Origin: Prostheceraeus crozeri
Taxonomy: Eukaryota > Platyhelminthes > Polycladida > Euryleptidae
Direction of reading: 5' to 3'
Length of the DNA stretch: 64,000 nt
Assembly: GCA_907163375.1 (NCBI GenBank)
Contig: CAJQUW010000944.1
Coordinates: 1-64,000, forward strand
A program made the position numbers and the translations under genes. This document shows, in pieces, positions 56,760-64,000 of the stretch. The stretch's first letter is position 1; every line of letters starts with the position of its first letter. The notes below the pieces were generated by a model, which saw only the letters and a program-made list of their open reading frames with translations, was not told where the DNA came from and ran no database searches.

Positions 56760-57073
56760 TAAGTTTCCGCTTGTGCCATCGTTTTGAATCAGTTTGCACT
56801 TCTAGCAAAGTGATACGCTTAAACAATCTAATTCTGTGGTAGATATTCATATTTTCATTGCAAATATCTATGTCATCTTCATTTCATGCCTGGTGGCTTT
56901 ATTGTTTTATGGAATTTATCTGCTTTCACTAACTTTGGAACTGTCCCTGTTAATCATTGCTATCATTTTTTCTCCACATTAGACCACAACTAGATTACGC
57001 ACAATAACATTTTTAGCATGAAACTAAAATTCTTGTATTCGTCTAGATTTAACTTGATCAGTGCAACCCTCAC

Positions 57074-57424
57074 CTGTATACTGAACACCAATAGAGGTCC
57101 CTTAAATACCGCGTGTCTAAAATGGATCCAAATCCAGAACAGTATGGTGGATATTCAGATGGCCTAAAGTCTTCAACTGCTACTCGATATTTAGATTTAG
57201 ATTGTCGGAGAACTGGCATGTGAGCGTTTCGATTGCAATAAAATCCATTAGGCTTGTAGGTCTTAAGGTAAGTAACGACTTGGAATACATTGACAAACAC
57301 ATCTACATCCATCTTTAATTGATATTTTGCTTGACGACAAAAGTGTAAAGTCCAATCATATACGCTTATTCTCTTCATCGTTAAATTGCCGTAAGAATCA
57401 ATAAAACTGCGCTGAACGATGTCC
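57074..57424 (-). CDS. Beta-1,3-galactosyltransferase-like enzyme, internal exon
   Basis: A 351-bp exon on the minus strand, from acceptor TTCTACTTTCAG (57425-57426) to donor CAG/GTGAGG. The peptide has the order expected of family GT31: DIVQRSFIDSYGNLTMK, W and C before AKYQLKMDVDVFVN (the D-x-D metal and UDP-sugar binding motif as DVD, about 57289-57315), then KSKYRVAVEDF and YPPYCSGFGSILDTRYL, the conserved YPxYCxGxGY-like loop with Ser in place of the usual Tyr. Its phase (last two bases AG) fits the first base T of the exon at 52823-53051. No stop or shift. Exons for the cytoplasmic tail, membrane anchor and first part of the catalytic domain should lie upstream (above 57.4 kb on this strand), but I could not find them. 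Confidence 0.82.
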
Positions 57425-57429
57425 CTGAA

Positions 57430-59050
57430 AGTAGAAAAATATACACATAAAAAATATAAAAACATGAATGAGAAATTTCCACTTTTATGGAATTTGCTAA
57501 CGAACATATCTTTTCAGATGCATCGTGGCGTCTGATACTGAAATTCTTGAAAAAATGAACATTTGAGACACCACGGTGCTAATGATGAAAGAAAGTGCAT
57601 CAGAAGAGAGGATCTGGAAATAAATATAGAGACTAATTCAGGCCATCATCCGCTATTCAAAGGGATAACGATGGTGTCAGTGTAAAGTCTCTATACTAGA
57701 TGAATTTATGAAACATACACAAAAATAGAGCAGAGACTCAATTGAAGTTTCAGCTCCACGACATGCTGTGATGCACATAACAATCTAGAGGGATATGGGA
57801 ATGGGACCATTTATCGAATTTCTAACCAACCAATGCGAATTTTTGAAACTTAATTGTATATTATTGAACAGGAAGCCAAAATTCATTTCATCATGATAGA
57901 ACTTCGAAATAATTTACAACTGTAAAAATGCTGGCCTTAGAGCGATATTAAATTATTTTCTCAACTCGGCATAATCATTTTTATAGGCCTATAATTCCTC
58001 TCTCATCCATTTGAGTTGAATATCAGGCGTAGGTAATTTTACAAAATGATGTGCAAATATGTCTTTCTGAAATACAATTTTTTATGATTTATGATGTCAC
58101 GTTCATTATTTTTGGCTTTGGAATAAGTTTGAAAGAATGCGAGGATAATGATGAATGAAAGAAAGTTATGAATTTTATCGTTCAAGTAACAACGTATTGA
58201 AGTGAAGGAATGGGTAAATATGTGACTTCATATGTCCATAATATAGCTTTTATTTTTTACGCATCAGATAACATATCATAAATGAAGCTACAGTTACATT
58301 TCATTTCCAGGAATCAATATCCATATTGCTTTCATTTTTACTTTATTTTGGTCTTAATACAGGAATACAGCAATCTTGATTGAAATTGTTCAATGAAACC
58401 TGCGATGATATTGATTAAAAATGGCAGGATTACAGTATGTGGTATTTTGCTAAAATCAGATTTCTGGTATCTATGAATAGCTGCATAGCAAAAGGGACAA
58501 AACTAACAATTTCAGCACAGAAGTATTTTTTCTAAAACTGTTTATAAAAGCTTGGATTTCTTTAACGTAATGCAACGTTTACATTTTTTAAGTGACAAAA
58601 TGTCAATGTGATTTTCACTAGCCATCCAAAAATGAATCTGGGTCAAAATAATGATCTTCTTACAGCATGGTCTAAAGTTGCTACAAATCTCAAAAACAAT
58701 TCCTTGGTATAAATCGCAAATTAAAAAATAAGTTAAGAGGTAACTCAAGGATTTGGCCATTAATGTGGAGCAGATGATTTGTATTATTGAATGATGATTC
58801 AGCATGGCAGCCCTTCTTTCGCAAAATTAAAAACAAGAAGTTAAATTTTATAACTGCCAATTTTTCACATTCAGCTTTGTAGAGGGAGGGAAATCAACTG
58901 GACAGAGGCAGATGCAAATACAGGAATCTAATCCTTATAAAAATTTAAAGAATGCTTGTCGCATTGCATAGACATCATATTTACCCAAATAGAAATGAAA
59001 AAAATGATAGAAATGTAAAAGGTGTTCGTTTGATCTAACCAGCATTATAA
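57430..59050. other. No recognisable exon (57430-59050)
   Basis: Presumed intron or upstream DNA of the glycosyltransferase gene. No GT31 motif such as RxxIRxTW was found in a short scan of the minus strand. No repeat assigned. Confidence 0.35.
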
Positions 59051-59227
59051 AGTTTTTTTTAATCAAATAAATAGGCCTTGTTGCTGTTTTTTTACATAAA
59101 ATTCTATTTTCTCTCCTCTTAATTAAGCTTTCACCACTACCGGCCTTGTCAAAAGTGTAAGTGGTTGGACATATTAACATAGCAAAATACAAAAATGTTT
59201 AAAAGTCAAAGAGATGGATAGAAAAGT

Positions 59228-59290
59228 CTAGGAAGGTACATACATGGATATCTAGATAATCTAGATATCATCTAGATAGAATTAATCTAG
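59228..59290. repeat. Hairpin insert in the left arm (ATCTAGATAT-rich)
   Basis: CATGGATATCTAGATA near the left and TCTAGATATCCATG near the right make a palindrome with a CTAGATATCATCTAGAT centre. The right arm of the element lacks it (it reads from CTTCC directly to the TGCTATGTGC text), so it is a secondary insertion or expansion. Confidence 0.7.
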
Positions 59291-59332
59291 ATATCCATGG
59301 TACATAGTATCAAACAATAAAATTGTCCAGTC

Positions 59333-59370
59333 ATAGACTTCTAAATTACAATAGAAGTCTATGGTTCAGT
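59333..59370. repeat. Hairpin insert in the left arm (CATAGACTTCT)
   Basis: CATAGACTTCT and AGAAGTCTATG are exact complements around a 10-base spacer. The segment is missing from the corresponding place in the right arm. Single CATAGACTT copies also occur at about 59709, 59780 and 59862, so this short motif has multiplied locally. Confidence 0.65.
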
Positions 59371-61079
59371 GTACGGCTCTCTTCGTCGGAATTAATGGTC
59401 GGCTTTCTTTGTTGAATTATAATTCTTTCAAGAAATCGGATATTTTATTTCACTCTCGATGGATTTGGAGGTCATAGAAATGATTGAAATGAGTTTGAAA
59501 TGCATTATTGCCCGGCATTGGAGGGTATATAGTGCACCATTATATGCCCGCCAATTTCACATAGAATTCTCACCGTACCAGATAGCCATGAGCCGTCGTC
59601 CGTCACTCCAGCTTGAGATTCCATTAATGAATGAATTGGTAATCATTTTTAAATTTTTTTTAATCATTTTTCAAATCATTTTTAGCAGAAATCTGAATTT
59701 CAAATCTATTCACATTTGCAAACATTCATAGACTTTCAAGCTTTTCATGAATTAAAATCTATTGAGAATGCAAACTTTCATAGACTTCAGTAAAAGTCAA
59801 CCAAAGATTTCTTCCTCTCTCCATTATCTGTGACTAACAGTGATCAATAATTGCAATATTCATAGACTTCTCAAGAGTTACATACAATAGCATTATATCA
59901 TGGATTTTGCGGGCAGAAACGCAGTGTTTTAGCAGAGTTGCTAACGCAGCCTCGTCTATGTCTGATATTAATGAATCCCTAAGAATCCATGATATAATGC
60001 TACAGTGTTGAAACATTTATGAGGAACATTTAACACAACAAAGTTCGTCAGTACATAGACATTTAATACATTGTCAATTGGAACAAAATATGCCCTTTTG
60101 CATTTTATATTGCCAAAACTGCATTGATTATTGCCAAGAGTGGCATCTTAGTACTGATACTTATAAATCTTTGGTCATCAGTAGTTACCATTGATTTGTG
60201 TATATGCGTTTATTGCTATGTTGAAGGTCTACAGAAAGGGCACTAGTCTATTTTCATATCTTGGAATGAGGTTAGGAAAATCCGTCTATTGACATCTGAT
60301 AAATTAATTGCTGGTAATAAAGAAAGGACTTTTTGACTATTCGCCTGAAGATGATCACTGAGTAGTGATTGAAATTGATAGCTTTATAAGATAAATAAAA
60401 TAACATCAAATTATTCTTGACTCTTCCCTATCAACAAAAAAAGAAAGGACTCCCATCACTGAATTGATACTTGTGACGTTTTTAAAGTTCAGTTTCAGAG
60501 AGCCGTTGATATGTTGTTATCCAAGATCGAACTCTCTATGAAATCCTTATCCAGAGAGGAAACATCCATTTATTTTCAGAATCCTGTTTCAGTTATTTTT
60601 CATGGTCAGTGTCTGTGAATTGAGAAAAAGTGAATTTGTCGAATATTTCAAGCATGCATAGTCAATCTTTTGCAAAAGAAAAAGCAGGCTCGAAATTTGA
60701 ATTACACTTTTATCTTTTTCCTAAAATGAACTGAGCTTTAAACTTCAATAAATATGACGATCCACCTCGATATTTACTTTTATGCTTCGTCTCTCTCACC
60801 TAGAATTCTCAAGAAAAATGTTACATTAGAAAACAATTTATAGTTTATCAATTTAAATCTGAATCAATTAATGGAAAATTAATACAGTACAAGCATACGG
60901 AAAACTTAACAAAAACTTAGCAAGTAAGCATGACAAAAATTAAGAATAAATATCTTGCTTTTCCAAGCACTTCGGAATATAAGTCATTGAGTGACGATGT
61001 CATCGGATGCATTTCTCAACTGTCACAATATTGGCATGTTGTTCAATTGCATCTGAAGATATGGGCAAGTCGATGTTGA

Positions 61080-61760
61080 TGCAAGGTTCTATTCATGTGA
61101 CGAGCTGCATGATCGATGAAAGTTTGCTGAACAGATGGCTCCGACAAATGTCTCTTAACAACACTTTTCAGTAAGAGATAGATGTCTCAATGGGATTGAG
61201 GAAAGGGGAATAACGCGGAAGACCCAACTGGATGCTCATCTTTCAAAAATGGAGGGTTCCTGTGAGGGTGCATTGTCATGGATGATGGTGACGTTCTCAT
61301 CATCTAGCAGACTGTTTACATCACTTAAAAAAGTGCGTACTTTTCCTGTGTCATTCCACCTGTTACAAGGCCGTAGTGCACAAGACCAGTGTTGTGAAAT
61401 GGCTAAACACACACAGTAAGATTTTGTCCACGTTGACCATTCACGATTCTAATAGCTCTTGTTCCACACAGTGATCGCCCCTGTGATCGAACCGCATATG
61501 TTGAACCCACATTCGTCCGTGTATATGATCCACACCAGCCTACATCATCCACCTTGCGTATGATGCCCTCTCTTCCTTGAATTGGTTGATGTTCCAGTTA
61601 AAAGTATATAACTGTTTGAAGAAGTTTCAAATTTATAAGGTTTCCATCAAGATGGCGCATTACCGTCGTTGTGGAAACTGGACGTAGTGGAAAAAGAAGC
61701 GCCTATCTCACCTTCATTTCTTCAAGAGTGCGGTTGGCGTTTCCTCCACATATCTAATTA
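61080..61760 (-). pseudogene. Decayed IS630/Tc1-superfamily DDE transposase
   Basis: On the minus strand, fragments in shifting frames spell a DDE transposase: IYTDECGFNI (first Asp, about 61505-61535), a grG-like region, then FLSDVNSLLDDENVTIIHDN followed by APSQ (second Asp, about 61262-61320), then QLGLPRYSPFLNPIE with the final Glu (about 61184-61230). The order and the HDNAP and SPFLNPIE motifs are those of the IS630-Tc1-mariner superfamily, of a branch different from the Tc1 element at 24.3 kb. At least two frameshifts and stops; inactive. Confidence 0.8.
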
Positions 61761-62329
61761 GCTAATTGTGCATTAAATGACATTGAGCATGTCATGGAAA
61801 ATGCCATAGCATTTCTTGACACTGTGGTGTTTATCAAGTAAGATATAAACAAGCATTTGAAAATCATGGATCAATGAAGTCATAAGATAGAACAAAGATA
61901 TGTGAGAGCAACAAAGAAATAGATTACATATTTTGGAAATAATCAATGCAGTTTTGGCAATATAAAATGCAAAAAGGTATGATAACTGAATAACAAACGT
62001 AAAAGTGATCGGACATCACAAAGATCCCATCAATCTCCGATTTCTTGAAAGAATTATAATTCAACAAAGAAAGCCGACCACTAATTCCCACGAAGAGAGC
62101 CGTGCACTGGACAATTTAATTATTTGATGCTATGTGCCTTCCTAGACTTTTCTATCCATCTCTTTGACTTTTAAACATTTTTGTATTTTGCTATGTTAAT
62201 ATGTCCAACCACTTACACTTTTGACAAGGCTGGTAGTGGTGAAAGCTTAATTAAAAGGAGAGAAAATAGAATTTTATGTAAAAAAACAGCAGCAAGGCTT
62301 ATTTCTTTGATTTAAAAAAGGAAATGATT

Positions 62330-63685
62330 GAGTCAGCATTACCTGCAGATGCAACATAAATTATTTTCAATACCTTAAAATAACCAGGGACTACTAAGAT
62401 ATCTACATTGCTCCATCAGAGCTGATTATAAAAAAACGGACCACTTAAATTACGCTGAAGTTCAATCGATTCTCATGCCCTCTAATCGTGTCGCACAACA
62501 ACGTGCCATGCATTATTCGAGAGCTTGCATTCTCAGCTTTAAAATGAGCTTTGATAGACTTGTATGCGTCATTGTATCTTCTGAGCAGTGCTCAAAATGT
62601 GAAGATCGCTCAATTTACAAATTGCAGTTTTTCAATAAGAAAGCATGTGAGTATGATGATTATTCAGGCACGGGGAGAACGAGCAGTTTCTGAGCTTTCT
62701 TTTGATAGACTGGTCATCAAAAACAGTTGACTAGGAAAAAATTAGTGATGTCGTAAAGTTATCACAAAATCATGACTCTTTTGACTGAAGATGTTATTTA
62801 TTCTCACTTTTTCATCAAAAATGTTTATGTTTAGTATCTTCAGGATCCTTGTGATGTATGGAATGTGAATATATAAGTACTATTCAAATATGTTCAATAT
62901 TTCGTTTTCAAGCTTCTTCAATATTTTTTTCTCACCACCGTTAAGTACTAAGACAACATGAAAGGTGAACGAAGGTTCAAAGCAAAGCAATAGGTGGAGG
63001 CATGTCTTTGTTTTCTGACCTCGACTGCAGATTGCTTACCTTGATTGTTTGTGCACTTTAGGTGGTCCGTTTTTTATGATCAGCGCTATATAGATATCTT
63101 AGCAGTCCTCAAATAACCTAAGAGTTGATACATAGCAATTTATGACTCAAAACAGACATGCATAATAATGAATATCAGGAGTTGCAAGTGTGTTAGGCTC
63201 GGTATTATCGTATTGCCTAACCCTTACAACCATTTATAGGTCGGTCTTATTACAAGTGCTTAGCTGATATAAGAGTTTCTTTGGATTATCTTTAATTGAT
63301 TTCTTGTTTCTTACTGTTAGCAAAATTTTCCATTCATAGATATCATGCGTATGTAATACACTAAGCATTCTTTAAATTTTGATTAGGATTAAATTTTTGT
63401 ACTTGTACATACAAGGTACGATCAATAATGTCCCGGACTAAAGGTGAAAATGAAACGATACGTCAAAAATTCTTTCACAGATCGAAAGAGGGTGTCTCTT
63501 AGGCCCCAGAAATATATTCCACGAAATTTTGATAATTAGCTTTTTATTAAAAAAGACTTATATTTTAAAATGATATTCACACGAAAAATTGAAGCATTGA
63601 GACTCTGACTGATGAAATTCCCGAACGTCACTGCAAGTATTGTTGTATTATTGTCAAACTGTCAGATGAAATAGTTGAATAAATT
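62330..63685. other. No recognisable gene (62330-63685)
   Basis: AT-rich DNA with short frames only. No splice pair, domain or repeat that can be supported. Confidence 0.3.
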
Positions 63686-63689
63686 GATT

Positions 63690-63902
63690 GGTAACAACTG
63701 ATGACGCAATGCACAGTCATGCATCATGATTCTTCGCAATTCACTTGAAGTGAACAGTCTTCTATCAAATCTCAACAGATGTAACCACCACGAGACATGT
63801 TTCGGCCTGTTGAGCCTCATCAGTCGTGGGTAGGTTTGAACCAGCGACGTTGGAGCTAGAGGACGTGCAAGCATACCCTCTAACCACAAGGCCACCGGAC
63901 CA
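63690..63902 (-). mobile_element. tRNA-derived SINE, minus strand
   Basis: Read on the minus strand it begins ATGGTCCGGTGGCCTTGTGG and contains a polymerase III A box (TGGTTAGAGGG, 63876-63886) and B box (GGTTCAAACC, 63833-63842) with the spacing of a tRNA gene. The 5' GGTCCGG does not pair with the region after the B box (CCCACGACTGA), so it is not a working tRNA. A body with GATGAGGCTCAACAGGCCGA and AACATGTC follows. The 3' end is not clear, so the left border is approximate. Confidence 0.78.
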
Positions 63903-63955
63903 TCTGTTGAGAGCGCGAATTAGCCAGGAAGGCACTGCTTTAACGCAGGCACGTG

Positions 63956-64000
63956 GATGGTCCGGTGGCTTTGTGGTTAGAGGGTATGTTTGCATGTATT
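63956..64000 (+). mobile_element. tRNA-derived SINE, plus strand, cut by the window edge
   Basis: Starts ATGGTCCGGTGGCTTTGTGG and carries the same A box (TGGTTAGAGGG). Only 45 bases are visible. Head to head with the previous SINE, 53 bases apart. Confidence 0.75.

Larger units (their letters stand above)
53052..57073 (-). other. Intron of the glycosyltransferase gene, loaded with transposons
   Basis: A 4022-bp interval from donor CAG/GTGAGG (57072-57073) to acceptor TTTGCAG (53052-53053), both on the minus strand and in matching phase. It holds Penelope-like fragments on both strands, a LINE C-terminal fragment and a Harbinger-type MITE. 53090-53330 and 56130-56550 contain nothing recognisable. 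Confidence 0.75.
59053..62327. mobile_element. 3.3-kb element bounded by long inverted repeats, with transposase remains
   Basis: The left arm (59053-59449) and right arm (about 62040-62327) are reverse complements, with shared text such as ACATAAAATTCTATTTTCTC, GTCCAACCACTTACACTTTT and GAATTATAATTCTTTCAAGA. The left arm is longer because it contains two extra hairpin segments. Inside is a second inverted pair (60095-60136 and 61935-61978, TTTTGCATTTTATATTGCCA) that may be the true ends of a nested element. The interior encodes a decayed IS630/Tc1-superfamily transposase. Target duplications are not clear at either level. Confidence 0.75.

Noticed and set aside
63800..63902. A functional tRNA gene on the minus strand
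   Set aside because: A and B boxes are good, but the 5' GGTCCGG cannot pair with the bases after the T arm, and a second copy follows in the opposite direction, so it is a SINE.
57507..64000. First exons of the glycosyltransferase gene
   Set aside because: Looked for a RxxIRxTW-type motif and a donor of the right phase on the minus strand but found none that I could support.
48..64000. CRISPR arrays, operons, riboswitches or bacterial-type systems
   Set aside because: The sequence is eukaryotic in composition, splice signals and transposon content; no regularly spaced repeats or operon-like gene runs were seen.

Overview
The window looks like AT-rich nuclear DNA from an invertebrate animal. 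Open reading frames are short and split, two exons carry matching GT-AG splice sites, and most recognisable coding sequence belongs to animal transposable elements: LINEs with endonuclease and reverse transcriptase, a Penelope-like element with a GIY-YIG domain, Tc1/mariner, hAT and Harbinger-type DNA elements, foldback elements and a tRNA-derived SINE. The species cannot be named from the sequence.

Host genes are few. At the left edge (minus strand, positions 1-204) a Met-initiated exon runs out of the window and has a UBA-like look. At 2098-2580 (minus) there is a small cysteine-rich Ly6/uPAR (three-finger) protein. Near the right, on the minus strand, two exons (57074-57424 and 52823-53051) encode the C-terminal half of a beta-1,3-galactosyltransferase-like enzyme of family GT31. 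They are in phase with each other across a 4.0 kb intron that has been filled by a Penelope-like element, a LINE fragment and other debris. A conserved but unidentified open frame with splice-like borders occurs twice, at about 22052-22245 and 31364-31556.

Layout: 1-9.5 kb holds the edge exon, the Ly6 gene, several inverted repeats and unassigned DNA. 9.5-13.55 kb is a LINE with both ORFs open and all key catalytic residues present, ending in an AATAAA signal and a CTTAT pentamer tail. 13.6-17.8 kb holds dispersed repeats and a hAT-like MITE. 17.77-36.23 kb is a direct tandem duplication of about 7.8 kb (copy 1 at 17767-28393, copy 2 at 28423-36226). Copy 1 is longer because it carries a truncated LINE, a 748 bp foldback element and a Tc1-like element that copy 2 lacks, so copy 2 supplies the empty site for each. 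Inside the unit an old plus-strand LINE is cut by a minus-strand LINE of another clade, which is itself split by a hAT element (35262-37400). The duplication junction lies inside that hAT element.

38.6-41.4 kb has nothing recognisable. 41.4-49.8 kb holds three decayed LINEs, one with a CCHC zinc knuckle, plus a decayed foldback. 52.3-57.4 kb is the glycosyltransferase region with its nested transposons and a 199 bp Harbinger-type MITE. 59.05-62.33 kb is bounded by long inverted repeats and contains a broken IS630/Tc1-superfamily transposase. The window ends with two tRNA-derived SINEs placed head to head.

No single novel gene system stands out. The most informative objects are the tandem duplication with its filled and empty insertion sites, the TAGTCCGG foldback family with 3 bp target duplications, the intact LINE, and the Penelope element nested in a glycosyltransferase intron. 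All residue alignments were done by eye; no database search or folding programme was run.
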